64,000 nucleotides of DNA from Streptomyces sp. TS71-3 (lineage in GTDB: Bacteria > Actinomycetota > Actinomycetes > Streptomycetales > Streptomycetaceae), in assembly GCF_018327685.1 (NCBI RefSeq), contig NZ_BNEL01000001.1, forward strand, positions 5,457,501 to 5,521,500. Direction: 5' to 3'. Under the pieces are notes generated by a model. That model saw only the letters and a list, made by a program, of their open reading frames with translations. It searched no databases and was not told the origin of the DNA. Below, piece by piece: positions 48,454 through 57,514 of the stretch (its first letter is position 1; each line of letters begins with the position of its first letter). The position numbers and the translations under genes are program-made.

Positions 48454-49113
48454 ATGATGCAGACCTTCGTGTTCGACGTGGGGGAGACCCTCACCAAGGA
48501 CGACCGTTACTGGGCGGGCTGGGCCGACTGGCTGGGCGTCCCGCGGCACACCGTCTCGGCGCTGGTGGGCGTCGTCGTCTCGCAGGGCCGCGACAACGCC
48601 GACGCGCTGCGGCTGCTCAGCCCGGACATCGACGTGGACTCCGCGTACCACGCGCGGGAGAGAGCCGGACGCGGCGAGTACCTTGACGAGAGCGACCTCT
48701 ACCCCGATGTGCGGCCCGCGCTCGGCCGACTGCGCGCGCTCGGCAAGCGGGTGATCGTGGCCGGCAACCAGACGGCACGCGCGGGGGAGCTCCTGCGCGA
48801 CCTGGACCTTCCCGCCGACGCCGTCGTCACCTCGGGGGACTGGGGTGTCGCGAAACCGGACCCGGCGTTCTTCGAGCGCGTCCTCGAACTGGCCAAGGCG
48901 CCCGCGGAGCGGACCGTCTACATCGGCGACCACCCTGTCAACGACGTCTTTCCGCCGAAGGCAGCCGGCATGCGCGTCGCCCACCTCCGGCGCGGCCCCT
49001 GGGGGCACCTGTGGGCGGACGACCCGGACGTGGTGGCGGCCGCCGACTGGCGCGTCGCATCCCTCATCGAACTCACGGAACTCACCGAACTCAGGGACGC
49101 CGCCGGCGAATGA
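48454..49113 (+). CDS. HAD-superfamily hydrolase
   Basis: This 219-aa protein has motif I FVFDVGETLTKDDRYW (nucleophile D, with acid position replaced by G in DVG), motif II IVAGNQTARAGELLRDL (weak), and motif III/IV KPDPAFFERVLEL ... YIGDHPVNDVFPPKAAGM. The nucleophilic Asp and final GD are present, while the canonical DxD is DVG, so activity may be altered. ATG 48454 lies 7 nt after TACGCT, predicting a leaderless mRNA; an upstream start at 48379 is unlikely. Confidence 0.85.
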   Translation: MMQTFVFDVGETLTKDDRYWAGWADWLGVPRHTVSALVGVVVSQGRDNADALRLLSPDIDVDSAYHARERAGRGEYLDESDLYPDVRPALGRLRALGKRVIVAGNQTARAGELLRDLDLPADAVVTSGDWGVAKPDPAFFERVLELAKAPAERTVYIGDHPVNDVFPPKAAGMRVAHLRRGPWGHLWADDPDVVAAADWRVASLIELTELTELRDAAGE

Positions 49114-49385
49114 GCCCCGCGCGGTCCACCGCGATGCGCCCCCCTGCACCACCCGGCTCGGCAGGCCGCCGGCGCACACGCCCCTCGCCCGCGCCGCAGG
49201 TCCGCGCCCGCGCCACAGTCCCGCGCGCGGCCACGGCGGACGCGCGGCCACCCACGGCCGCGGGCCGTCACCCCGCGCACTTGGCTGCCGGAGCGCCCCG
49301 TTACGTGTCCGGAATGAGGGGGACCCCGAAAGGAGCAGCCGTCCCGCCGGGGGCGCCGGACAGACCCGTGCTGAGGGAGACCGTC

Positions 49386-50096
49386 ATGCCATCGATCCTC
49401 ATGGTGCTGACCGGAGCGACCCGGTGGAGCCTGAAGGACGGAACGCAGCGCCCGACCGGCTTCTGGGCTGAGGAGTTCGTGGAGCCGCACAGCATCCTCC
49501 GTGCCGCCGGCGCCCGCATCACGCTGGTCACCCCGGGCGGGCGGCGGCCCGTACCGGACGAGCTCAGCCTGAGGTCGGAGATGAACGGCGGCGACCCGGC
49601 GCGCGTGGACGAGATGCGCTCGTACCTGGACGAGGTGGCCGACGCACTCGACGCGCCGGGGCGGCTGGAGGAGGCCGACGCCGCCGGGTTCGACGGCGTC
49701 GTCATCCCCGGCGGGCACGGCCCGATGCAGGACCTGGCCGTGAACGAGGAGGTCGGCGCACTGCTCGCGGCCGTCCTGCCCGACTTCACCAAGGTCGTGG
49801 GCGCGCTGTGCCACGGACCCGCCGCCTTCATGCCGGCGGGCACCGAGGAGGGCTGGCTGTTCAGGGGCCGGGCGATGACGTCCTTCACGGACGAGGAGGA
49901 GCGCCAGACGGGGCTCGCCGGCAATGCGCCCTGGCTGTTGGAGTCGCGGCTGCGCGCGGCCGGGGCGCGTTTCGTTGCGGGCGCTCCCTGGTCCTCGCAC
50001 GTCGTCGTGGACGGCAACCTCGTCACGGGCCAGAACCCCGGTTCCGCACGGGAGGCCGCGCAGGCCATCGTCAAGGAAATAGGTGTGCGCACCTGA
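49386..50096 (+). CDS. DJ-1/PfpI-family protein (class I glutamine amidotransferase-like)
   Basis: This 236-aa protein has a nucleophile-elbow cysteine in VVGALCHGPAAF and the family motif VIPGGHGPMQDL. These are characteristic of DJ-1/PfpI proteins such as Hsp31-type glyoxalases and chaperones. It may detoxify methylglyoxal. ATG 49386 has GAGGGAGA about 9 nt upstream. The 272-bp gap before it holds no gene. A strong terminator follows. Confidence 0.88.
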   Translation: MPSILMVLTGATRWSLKDGTQRPTGFWAEEFVEPHSILRAAGARITLVTPGGRRPVPDELSLRSEMNGGDPARVDEMRSYLDEVADALDAPGRLEEADAAGFDGVVIPGGHGPMQDLAVNEEVGALLAAVLPDFTKVVGALCHGPAAFMPAGTEEGWLFRGRAMTSFTDEEERQTGLAGNAPWLLESRLRAAGARFVAGAPWSSHVVVDGNLVTGQNPGSAREAAQAIVKEIGVRT

Positions 50097-50125
50097 CCCC
50101 CCGCGGCCGAAGGCGCGGCAGAAGA

Positions 50126-50162
50126 GAGAGCCCCGGCCGGTCACGCGCCCGCCGGGGCTCTT
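50126..50162 (+). terminator. Terminator after the PfpI-family gene
   Basis: AGAGCCCCGGC and GCCGGGGCTCT form a perfect 11-bp stem with a 13-nt loop, extended by AA/TT, starting 30 nt after the stop codon. Confidence 0.8.
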
Positions 50163-50290
50163 CGGTCGTCGGGGAAGTCGGTCGGGTTTCCCGGATGGGG
50201 CGGACGAGCCGCCGGGGGAGTGGCACCCACGGGGGGTGCGGTGGGCCGGGCGCCAGGGGCGCGCACGGCCCGAGCCGAGCGTGCGGAAGG

Positions 50291-50470
50291 TCAGGCCGCT
50301 TCGATGATCTCCCAGCGCATCGCCTCGGCCCACTCGGTCACCAGTGCCTCGTACACCCGTCGCTGGTCCGTCGAGAGCGTGCCTCCAGCACGCAGCCACA
50401 GCGCACGGATCTGCTCGTTCACCTCAGCAGAAGATCGCACGGGACGACGTGTCTCACGGATTGGGGACAT
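50291..50470 (-). CDS. Conserved 59-aa small protein
   Basis: This short gene encodes a 59-aa protein starting MSPIRETRRPVRSSAEVNEQ and containing IRALWLRAGGTLSTDQRRVY and EWAEAMRWEIIEAA. It is predicted as two or three helices with a basic N-terminus. I recall near-identical small proteins in many Streptomyces genomes, of unknown function. TAAGCT lies exactly 7 nt before the ATG, so the mRNA is probably leaderless. It stands alone between the pfpI terminator and the carbohydrate operon. Confidence 0.82.
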   Translation of the reverse strand: MSPIRETRRPVRSSAEVNEQIRALWLRAGGTLSTDQRRVYEALVTEWAEAMRWEIIEAA

Positions 50471-50953
50471 GCCTTAAAGCTTAGGGGGTGAATATGACTG
50501 CGGCTCCGCTCCGTCAGTAATCCATTGCCACCTGTAGTCACCAATGCGGCTCTGACCTGGCCTCTTGCGCGTGAAACAACCCTTCATATATCCGATGTGA
50601 TGTTGGCCGCATCGGGGTTTGGCGTCAGAACAGCATTGAGAAGGCAGGTTTCCTGTGGCTTGCCCATGTCACGGGAGGACTTCCTGTGTGCCCCCGCCTC
50701 CCCTTGGGTTCCTTCGTAAGTCTTTCGGAGGCGGGTGGAAGAGGGTAGGGGACGGCGGGTGCGCGGGGGGCCCGGGGCGCGTGGCGAGGTGGTTGGGGCG
50801 GTGGGCGTGGGCGCCGGCGGGGCGACTCCGCGGACGTCGTCCGGCCCGGCGGCGGTCCCCGAAGCGGAGCCGGCGGCGCGCGTGCTCGCACCCGCGGCGG
50901 GCACCGGCCGCGATCTCGCCCGAAGACGTGTCCCGCATTCGCGCGCAGGGTTG
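50471..50953. other. Long intergenic region with G-rich tract
   Basis: No gene is supported. 50478-50483 is the TAAGCT -10 of the small minus-strand gene. 50580-50615 is AT-rich and contains CCGATG ... CATCGG arms. From about 50730 to 50830 the plus strand is very G-rich (GAGGGTAGGGGACGGCGGG and similar), with several runs of three or more G. An operon promoter lies at the right edge and is listed separately. Confidence 0.45.
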
Positions 50954-50982
50954 TTGACCCCTCGTTCTGAGGCCCCTAAGTT
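50954..50982 (+). promoter_or_regulatory. Promoter of the DUF6807/ABC-transporter operon
   Basis: TTGACC (50954-50959), a 17-bp spacer and TAAGTT (50977-50982) form a near-consensus promoter with a predicted start near 50989, just before two LacI-like operators. Confidence 0.75.
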
Positions 50983-50996
50983 GCCGCGCACGGGGC

Positions 50997-51022
50997 GAAA
51001 GCGCTTGCTATGAATCGATTCA
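50997..51022. promoter_or_regulatory. Paired LacI-type operators
   Basis: GAAAGCGCTTGC (50997-51008) and the perfect palindrome TGAATCGATTCA (51011-51022) both match the LacI/GalR-family pattern with a central CG. They lie one after the other between the predicted transcription start and the ATG at 51049. No lacI gene is adjacent, so the repressor is encoded elsewhere. Confidence 0.75.
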
Positions 51023-51048
51023 TCTCCACGCCACACCCAGGAGGCCGG

Positions 51049-52059
51049 ATGAACGACGAGGTCACCCGAACGGCCGGAGACGGCCCCCACGTCACGGCAG
51101 TACTCGCGGGGAACGCCGCGGGCCCGGCGGGCGGGGCCGGTCTGCGTATCGTGCACACCCACGGTGAGAGCGTCACGGTCACCGAGCCGACCACCGGCGT
51201 CGAGCTCTTCCGCTACGTCTACCGGCAGGAAGCGGCCTTCGAGGCGCCGAAGCCCTACCTCCACCCCGTCAGGACGCTGACGGGCGAGGTGGTCACCGAC
51301 TACCGGCCCAACGACCACCGCTGGCACAAGGGCCTCCAGATGACCGCGTCCCACCTGTCGGGGCAGAACCTCTGGGGCGGCAACACCTATGTGCACGGCG
51401 AGGGATACCTCCCGCTGCCCGAGACGGTGGGCTCCATGGCCCACGTGGCCTTCGACGAACTCGCTGCGCGGGACGGCGGTCTCGTCCTCACCGAGTGGCT
51501 GACCTGGCACCCGTACGGCGGCGAGCTGTGGGCCGAGGAGACCCGCCGGATCGAGGTGCGGGACGTGGATCCGGCCACCGGGACCTGGGCGATGGTGTGG
51601 AGCACCCGGGTCACCAACCGCAGGGACGAGCCGCTGAGGTTCGGCAGCCCCACCACGCACGGCCGCGAGATGGCGGGCTACACGGGGCTGTTCTGGCGGG
51701 GGCCGCGCGCCTTCAGGGGCGGCCGGATCCTCGCCCCCGGCGCCGAGGGGCCCTCACTGATGGGTGAGCAGGCGCCCTGGCTCGCCTACGGCGGCGAGCA
51801 CGACGGCACCGACGGCCACGCCACCCTCGTCTTCGAGCACGCCCCCGAGAACGGCCACGCGGGCGACGGCGCCAACCACCCCGCCCACTGGTTCGTGCGC
51901 AACGAACCGTTCGCGGCCGTCGCACCGTCCCTCGCGTTCTTCGACGAGTTGGAGCTCGCCCCCGGCGACAGCCTGGAGCGCCGGTACCGGATCGTCGTGG
52001 CCGCCGCCGCCTGGGAGCGGGACGACGTCGCGGGATACCTCCGAGAGCACCCGTGGTGA
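51049..52059 (+). CDS. DUF6807 (PmoA-like) protein
   Basis: This 336-aa protein has the DUF6807 signature PYLHPVRTLTGEVVTDYRPN followed by DHRWHKGLQM, many conserved histidines and a beta-rich C-terminus. The family is annotated as PmoA-related, but its members sit in sugar and cyclitol catabolic clusters and their reaction is unknown. ATG 51049 has AGGAGG 4-5 nt upstream. An earlier ATG (51010) overlaps the LacI operator and is rejected. It is first in the operon and overlaps the binding-protein gene. Confidence 0.85.
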   Translation: MNDEVTRTAGDGPHVTAVLAGNAAGPAGGAGLRIVHTHGESVTVTEPTTGVELFRYVYRQEAAFEAPKPYLHPVRTLTGEVVTDYRPNDHRWHKGLQMTASHLSGQNLWGGNTYVHGEGYLPLPETVGSMAHVAFDELAARDGGLVLTEWLTWHPYGGELWAEETRRIEVRDVDPATGTWAMVWSTRVTNRRDEPLRFGSPTTHGREMAGYTGLFWRGPRAFRGGRILAPGAEGPSLMGEQAPWLAYGGEHDGTDGHATLVFEHAPENGHAGDGANHPAHWFVRNEPFAAVAPSLAFFDELELAPGDSLERRYRIVVAAAAWERDDVAGYLREHPW

Positions 52060-53390
52060 CCCGCGGCCCGGTCCCCGGGCGGCCGGTGAGGCGCCGCCGC
52101 GCCGCGACCCTGCTCGCCGCGGCCGGCACCGCCTGCGCCCTGCTGCTGTCCGGCTGTTCGGGCAGCGGTGCCGGCAGCGCGGGCGGGGGGATCACCCTCA
52201 CCTTCACCTGGTGGGGCAACGACGACCGCGCCGAGCGCACCAACCGGGTGGTGGACCTCTTCGAGAAGCGGCACCCCGGGATCACCGTGCGCACCAGCTT
52301 CGCCAGCTACGACACCTACGTGCAGAAGCTCGCCACCCAGGCCGCCGGCGGCGACCTGCCCGACGTGGCCCAGCTCGACTACCGCCAGATATCGCAGTAC
52401 GCAGGCAGCGGAACCCTCCTCGACCTCGGCCCCTACCTGAGGAACGGCACCATCCGCACCGCCGACTTCGACCCGGACCTGACCCGCACCGGCGTCTACG
52501 ACGGCACCCAGTCCGCGCTGCCGATGAGCGTCGGCACCACCGGATTCGCCTACGACGCCGCCGTGTTCCGCAAGGCCCACGTGCCCACCCCCAGGCCCGG
52601 CTGGACCTGGGGCGACTGGGCCGAGGCGGGCCGCAGGATCAGCGCCCTCGGCCTCAAGGGCCCAGACGGGCGTGCCTACACCGGCCTCGGGGACGTCGGC
52701 GGCACCGAGGACGCCTTCGAGGAATGGCTGCGCGGCCAGGACAAGAAGCTCTACGCCTCAGGGCACGAGGTCGGCTTCACGACCGGCGACCTGACGCGCT
52801 TTTGGACCTGGACGGACAAGCTCCGCCGCGAAGGCGTGGTGTCCCAGGCCAAGGACACCGCGCAGATCGGCAGTGTCGCCGAGGACAGCCCCCTCGGCCG
52901 CGGCCTCGCGGCGACCGACTTCAACTGGGACGCGCCCTTCCTCGCCTACCCCCCGATGCTCGGCGACAGCATCCACTTCGCACCGGTGCCGTCCATCAAC
53001 GGCCGGCTCGGCCAGTACTTCAAGCCGAGCATGCTCATCGGCATCGGCTCGCGCAGCGCCCACCCCAAGCAGGCCGCCGAGCTGATCGACTTCATCCTCA
53101 ACGAACCGGACTCCGGCAGGATCCTCGGCGTCAGCCGCTCCACCCCCGCCAACCGGAAGATCGCGGAGTCGGTGGGCGGGACCCTCGAAGGCCCCGAGAA
53201 GGAGGTCTACGACTACGGCAGGAAGATAGCCGCCTACGGCACCGACCCGCCACCCGCCGCACCCCCGCGCGGCGACGTGGTCCTCCAGGTGTCGTTCACC
53301 CGCACCTACCAGCAGGTGATCTTCGAGCGGCAGAGCCCGGCCCAGGCCGCGGCGGAGTTCGTGGCGGAAGCAGGGAGGGAACTGCGATGA
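52053..53390 (+). CDS. Sugar ABC transporter substrate-binding lipoprotein
   Basis: This 445-aa family-1 solute-binding lipoprotein has an arginine-rich start, a hydrophobic signal and lipobox LSGC. The binding domain starts TLTFTWWGNDDRAERTNRVV and carries QKLATQAAGGDLPDVAQLDY. It delivers a carbohydrate to the two permeases encoded next. GTG 52053 (or 52056) overlaps the upstream stop. The ATPase is missing, as is usual in Streptomyces, where the shared MsiK ATPase energises such systems. Confidence 0.92.
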   Translation: MVTRGPVPGRPVRRRRAATLLAAAGTACALLLSGCSGSGAGSAGGGITLTFTWWGNDDRAERTNRVVDLFEKRHPGITVRTSFASYDTYVQKLATQAAGGDLPDVAQLDYRQISQYAGSGTLLDLGPYLRNGTIRTADFDPDLTRTGVYDGTQSALPMSVGTTGFAYDAAVFRKAHVPTPRPGWTWGDWAEAGRRISALGLKGPDGRAYTGLGDVGGTEDAFEEWLRGQDKKLYASGHEVGFTTGDLTRFWTWTDKLRREGVVSQAKDTAQIGSVAEDSPLGRGLAATDFNWDAPFLAYPPMLGDSIHFAPVPSINGRLGQYFKPSMLIGIGSRSAHPKQAAELIDFILNEPDSGRILGVSRSTPANRKIAESVGGTLEGPEKEVYDYGRKIAAYGTDPPPAAPPRGDVVLQVSFTRTYQQVIFERQSPAQAAAEFVAEAGRELR

Positions 53391-54349
53391 CATCCGCGCC
53401 CCGCACCGCGGCACCGCGGCCGGCCGCCGCACCCCCGGCCGGCGGGCCCCGGCGCCGCGGGCCCCGCCGGGAGAGGCAGGGACCCGCCTTCGTCTTCCTG
53501 ACCCCGTGGATGCTGGGCGTCGGCCTGCTGACGCTGGTGCCGATGGCCGTCTCCCTCTACCTGTCGTTCACCGACTACAACCTCTTCGACGCGCCGAAGT
53601 GGGTGGGGCCCCGCAACTACACGGAGATGTTCACCCAGGACCCGCGCTACTGGCGGTCGGTGGGCACCACCCTGCTGTTCGTGGTGGTCGCCGTGCCGCT
53701 GAAGCTGGCCCTGGCGCTCGGTGTCGCGCTGCTGCTGAAGGGCATGCGGCGCGCCAAGGGCTTCTACCGGTCCGCCTTCTACGCCCCGTCGCTGCTCGGC
53801 GCCAGCATGTCCATCGCCCTTGTGTGGCGGGCGCTCTACAACGACGGCGGCACCGTCGACAGCGTGCTGTCGTCGGTCGGCATCCACACCGGCGGCTGGG
53901 TCGGCGACCCCGACCTCGCCGTGTTCGTGGTCGCCCTGCTCACCGTCTGGCAGTTCGGCGCCCCGATGGTGATCTTCCTCGCCGGGCTCCAGCAGATACC
54001 CGCCGACCTCTACGAGGCCGCCGCGCTGGACGGGGCGGGGCGGTGGCGGCAGTTCGCGTCGGTGACGGTGCCGATGCTGTCCCCGGTGCTCTTCTTCAAC
54101 CTGGTCCTGGAGACCATCCAGTCCTTCCAGGTCTTCACGCCCGCCTTCGCCATCAGCGGCGGCAAGGGCGGACCCGCGGACTCCACCAACTTCTACACGC
54201 TCTACCTCTACGAGCGGGGGTTCACCGACTCCCACATGGGCTACGCCTCCGCCATGGCGTGGGTGCTGCTGGTCGCCATCGGCGCGGTGACCGTCGTGCT
54301 CTTCCGCACCTCGCGTTCCTGGGTCTTCTACGCCAACGAGGGGGCATGA
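53387..54349 (+). CDS. Sugar ABC transporter permease (MalF type)
   Basis: This 320-aa permease has six membrane segments and the EAA loop YEAAALDGAGRWRQFASVTVP that docks the ATPase. The N-terminus of about 30 residues is disordered. It overlaps the binding-protein gene by 4 nt (ATGA) and the next permease likewise. It forms a heterodimer with the following gene product. Confidence 0.93.
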   Translation: MTSAPRTAAPRPAAAPPAGGPRRRGPRRERQGPAFVFLTPWMLGVGLLTLVPMAVSLYLSFTDYNLFDAPKWVGPRNYTEMFTQDPRYWRSVGTTLLFVVVAVPLKLALALGVALLLKGMRRAKGFYRSAFYAPSLLGASMSIALVWRALYNDGGTVDSVLSSVGIHTGGWVGDPDLAVFVVALLTVWQFGAPMVIFLAGLQQIPADLYEAAALDGAGRWRQFASVTVPMLSPVLFFNLVLETIQSFQVFTPAFAISGGKGGPADSTNFYTLYLYERGFTDSHMGYASAMAWVLLVAIGAVTVVLFRTSRSWVFYANEGA

Positions 54350-55215
54350 TGACGTCCGCCCTGCACATCCCCGCCCGCGGTACACGCGGCGCACGCCGGA
54401 TCCTGCTGCACGCGCTGGCGCTCGTGGTCCTGCTGGTGCTGCTGTACCCGCTGGCGTGGCTGCTCGCCACCTCGCTGAAACCTGCCGACGAGGTCCTCAC
54501 CAGCCTCAAGCTGCTGCCGGGCCACCTTGAACGGTCCAACTACACCACCGCCCTGGACGGCGTCAGCGGGGTCACCGTGACCCGGCTGCTCGGCAACTCC
54601 CTGCTGATCTCGCTGGGCTGCGTGCTCGGCAACGTCCTCTCGTGCTCGCTGGCCGCCTACGCCTTCGCCCGGCTGAGGTTCCGGATGCGCGGGCCGATGT
54701 TCGCCTTCATGCTGGCGACGATGATGCTGCCGCACCACGCCGTGCTGATCCCGCAGTACATCATCTTCAACAAGCTCGGCATGGTGGACACCTACTGGCC
54801 GCTGATCCTGCCGAAGTTCCTGGCCACCGACGCGTTCTTCGTCTTCCTCATCGTGCAGTTCATGCGCGGCCTGCCGCGCGAGATGGAGGAATCCGCGCGG
54901 ATCGACGGCTGCGGGCCCTTCCGCACCTTCTGGTCGGTGGTGCTTCCGCTGACCCGGCCCGCGCTGATCACCACCGCCATCTTCACCTTCATCTGGACCT
55001 GGAACGACTTCCTCACCCAGCTCATCTACCTCTTCGACCCGGAGAAGTTCACGATCACGCTGGCCCTGCGGAGCTTCGTCGACCAGTCGAGCACGTCGGC
55101 GTACGGGCCGATGTTCGCGATGTCGGTGATCTCGGTGCTGCCCATCGTGCTGTTCTTCTTCGCCTTCCAGCGCTACCTGGTGCAGGGCGTGGCGACATCC
55201 GGGCTCAAGGGCTGA
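54346..55215 (+). CDS. Sugar ABC transporter permease (MalG type)
   Basis: This 289-aa permease has six membrane segments, the motif EESARIDGCGPFRTFWSVVLP (EAA loop) and the MalG-like C-terminus RYLVQGVATSGLKG. ATG 54346 overlaps the previous stop; ATG 54349 is an alternative. It partners the preceding MalF-type protein. Confidence 0.93.
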   Translation: MMTSALHIPARGTRGARRILLHALALVVLLVLLYPLAWLLATSLKPADEVLTSLKLLPGHLERSNYTTALDGVSGVTVTRLLGNSLLISLGCVLGNVLSCSLAAYAFARLRFRMRGPMFAFMLATMMLPHHAVLIPQYIIFNKLGMVDTYWPLILPKFLATDAFFVFLIVQFMRGLPREMEESARIDGCGPFRTFWSVVLPLTRPALITTAIFTFIWTWNDFLTQLIYLFDPEKFTITLALRSFVDQSSTSAYGPMFAMSVISVLPIVLFFFAFQRYLVQGVATSGLKG

Positions 55216-55245
55216 GCCGGGCTTCCGACGGAGACAGGAGTGGTC

Positions 55246-55926
55246 ATGCAGTCCTCCGCGGCGCAGCACCGCGAGCCCGGCGAGCCGTTCGGGCCCCGCT
55301 TCGTGCTCTTCGCCGACATGCTCGCCATCGGCCTCGCCACGACCGCCGCCTGCCTGCCGGTGGTCACCGCGCCTGCGGCGTTCGCGGCGGCCTGTGCTGT
55401 GCTGCGCGGCGCCATCCGCGAGCAGCGGCCCGCCACCCTCGGCCGCTACGTGGCCGAACTGCGCGCCCACGGGCTCCGCAGGACGCTGGCCGCCGGCGCC
55501 GTGACCCTGGCGGGTGGGGCACTGCCGGCGGTCGACCTGCTCCTGGCGCGGGCCGGCCTGCCCGGGGCGGGCCCGGTGGCGGTGGTGGTGGCCGCGGTCG
55601 CGGCGGGCGCCCTGGTGGTGGGGTTGCGGGGCGCGGCCGAACCGCGGGCCGCGGAGAGCTGGCGTGAAGCGGTGCGGACCGCGGCCGGGCGCTCCGTAGC
55701 CGATCCCTCCGGGTCCGCGCTGTTGCTGGCGGCGACGGTGCTCTGCGCCGTGCTGGTCTGGATGCTGCCGCTGCTGGCGCCGCTCACCCCGGGCATCCTC
55801 GCCTTCGCCGTGACGGCGGTGTCGCTGCGGACGCCGCCGGACGCCGTGGAACGGGCTGCCGCGCCCTCGACTGCCCCGGCCGGCATCGGCGCCGAGCCGG
55901 CCGGCCAGCCGGCCGCAAGACCGTAA
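55246..55926 (+). CDS. YesL-like (DUF624-type) membrane protein
   Basis: This 226-aa membrane protein has about five hydrophobic segments. The conserved-looking start FGPRFVLFADMLAIGLATTA and the later VSLRTPPDAVERAA resemble proteins found beside carbohydrate ABC transporters in Gram-positive bacteria, usually labelled DUF624/YesL. The role is unknown, possibly in transporter assembly. ACAGGAG precedes ATG 55246. It is the last gene of the operon. Confidence 0.7.
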   Translation: MQSSAAQHREPGEPFGPRFVLFADMLAIGLATTAACLPVVTAPAAFAAACAVLRGAIREQRPATLGRYVAELRAHGLRRTLAAGAVTLAGGALPAVDLLLARAGLPGAGPVAVVVAAVAAGALVVGLRGAAEPRAAESWREAVRTAAGRSVADPSGSALLLAATVLCAVLVWMLPLLAPLTPGILAFAVTAVSLRTPPDAVERAAAPSTAPAGIGAEPAGQPAARP

Positions 55927-56093
55927 ACCGGTCATACCCACCGCGTGAAGGTCCGCCGACCGGGCCCTGCCGGCAATCTCCACACGGTGGGCACATTCCG
56001 CTCGCAACTAGACTCTGGCGTGTTGATACCACCCGCGTAGACTCCCGCCACGCTAGCCACACCCACATGGCTCGGGAAAAGACAGAGGGACGT

Positions 56094-56666
56094 ATGAGCA
56101 GACACCGCCGACGACGCGTGATAGGCCGGGCGCGGTCGACCGTCATCAAGACCGCCGCCGCGATGGGCGTGGCCACCGCCATCGCCGCCGGGGCCCACTC
56201 GGTGGCGGACAGCCCCGTGCAGGCCCAGGCGTCGTCCGAACCGCGTGACGAGGCGCCGGAGACCAGCGAGGACCAGCTGGCCACCGCCGAGAACACCGCG
56301 CACCAGACCCCCGCGGAGAAGCCGTCGGACCTCGCCACGGACTCCGCCCGCGCCCCGCAGGCGGTCCAGCCCGCGTCCCACTACGTCGTGACGGGTGCCG
56401 CCGGTACGGCGCACGCGGGGCAGCACGCCTCCAGCGCCGTGGCCCAGACGCCGTCCGCGCACCACTCGGCGCCCTCCACCGCGCCCACCTCGGCCACGCC
56501 CTCCACCTCGGCTCCGAGCCAGCCCCCGGCCTCCTCGCAGCAGCCGTCCTCCCCGCCTCCGGCGTCGTCCTCCGCTCCCGCGGGCGGCGACCAGGACGAC
56601 CAGGGCGGACTGCTGGGCGGTGTCGTGGACGGGGTCGGCGGCGTCCTCGGCGGGCTGCTCGGCTGA
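56094..56666 (+). CDS. Secreted Ser/Ala/Pro-rich protein
   Basis: This 190-aa protein begins with a basic run MSRHRRRRVIGRARSTVIKT and a hydrophobic signal (AAAMGVATAIAAGAHSVADS). The body is Ala/Ser/Pro/Thr-rich, and the C-terminus is hydrophobic and glycine-rich (GGLLGGVVDGVGGVLGGLLG). It is probably secreted and disordered; the end could associate with the envelope. ATG 56094 has AGAGGGA upstream. No domain is recognised. Confidence 0.7.
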   Translation: MSRHRRRRVIGRARSTVIKTAAAMGVATAIAAGAHSVADSPVQAQASSEPRDEAPETSEDQLATAENTAHQTPAEKPSDLATDSARAPQAVQPASHYVVTGAAGTAHAGQHASSAVAQTPSAHHSAPSTAPTSATPSTSAPSQPPASSQQPSSPPPASSSAPAGGDQDDQGGLLGGVVDGVGGVLGGLLG

Positions 56667-56785
56667 GCCCCGCGAAGACCGTACGAACCGTCAGGCCCCG
56701 TCCCGGGCCGGCGCGCGGAAGCGCCCCGGGGCGGGGCTGCCGCGTTCCCGGAATCGTTTCTCCATTCGCCGCGCGCGCCCGGCGC

Positions 56786-57514
56786 TCAGCGGTCGCGCAG
56801 CCGGTGGCGGTGGCGCCAGGCGACCACCGCCGCGGCGAGCCCCGTCACCACGAGGAAGCCCATCGCGATGAGGAAGACCGGTGACATCGGTTCCGCGGCC
56901 CGGGCACCCGCGAAGACGTACGCCGCCGTGTTGGGCGCCGTGCCGAGAAAGGTCGCGATGAGGAAGGCCGGCCAGCTCATCCGGGAGACCGCCGCGGCGT
57001 AGTTCGCCGCCCAGAACGGCACTCCGGGGAAGAGCCGGATCGCCATCATCGAGCGGAATCCGTGCTTGCTGAGCTGGTGGTCCACCGCCTTCAGCATCCG
57101 GTTCCGCAGCAGCGGGCGCAGCGCGTCCTGACCCAGCAGCCTGCCGAGCCCGAACGAGATCGCGCCCCCGGCGACGGAGCCGACGAGGGCCACCGTGAGG
57201 CCGAGCACCGATCCGAAGAGCGCGCCCGCGGCGAGACTCATCAGCGGCCGTGGCACGAACACCGCAGAGAGCACGCTGTACACGGCCGTGAACACCACGA
57301 CCGCCGTCACACCGCTGAACTCGTGCGGCCAGCCGCCGGCCAGCATCCTCTGCGGCTTGAAGAGCAGTACGCACGCACCGCAGACGGCGAGCAGCACCAG
57401 CAGCACCCACAGCCGGAACCACGAGGACACCATGGCCCGCACACAGCGCTGGGCCAGGCCCGGCCGCGCGGGAGGGGCCGGGTCGGTGACGGGTGGTGCG
57501 GCCGAGTCGAGCAC
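56786..57514 (-). CDS. TVP38/TMEM64 (DedA-superfamily) membrane protein
   Basis: This 242-aa membrane protein has the SNARE-associated/VTT features FTAVYSVLSAVFVPRPLMSL, AAGALFGSVLGLTVALVGSVAG and FRSMMAIRLFPGVPFWAANY. VTT-domain proteins act in lipid transport or scrambling. GTG 57514 lies about 6-8 nt after TACTCT/GATACT on the minus strand, consistent with a leaderless mRNA. Longer in-frame starts (57553, 57904) lack support. Confidence 0.85.
   Translation of the reverse strand: MLDSAAPPVTDPAPPARPGLAQRCVRAMVSSWFRLWVLLVLLAVCGACVLLFKPQRMLAGGWPHEFSGVTAVVVFTAVYSVLSAVFVPRPLMSLAAGALFGSVLGLTVALVGSVAGGAISFGLGRLLGQDALRPLLRNRMLKAVDHQLSKHGFRSMMAIRLFPGVPFWAANYAAAVSRMSWPAFLIATFLGTAPNTAAYVFAGARAAEPMSPVFLIAMGFLVVTGLAAAVVAWRHRHRLRDR

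Noticed and set aside
50997..51048. ATG 51010 as the DUF6807 start
   Set aside because: It lies between the paired LacI operators; ATG 51049 has AGGAGG.
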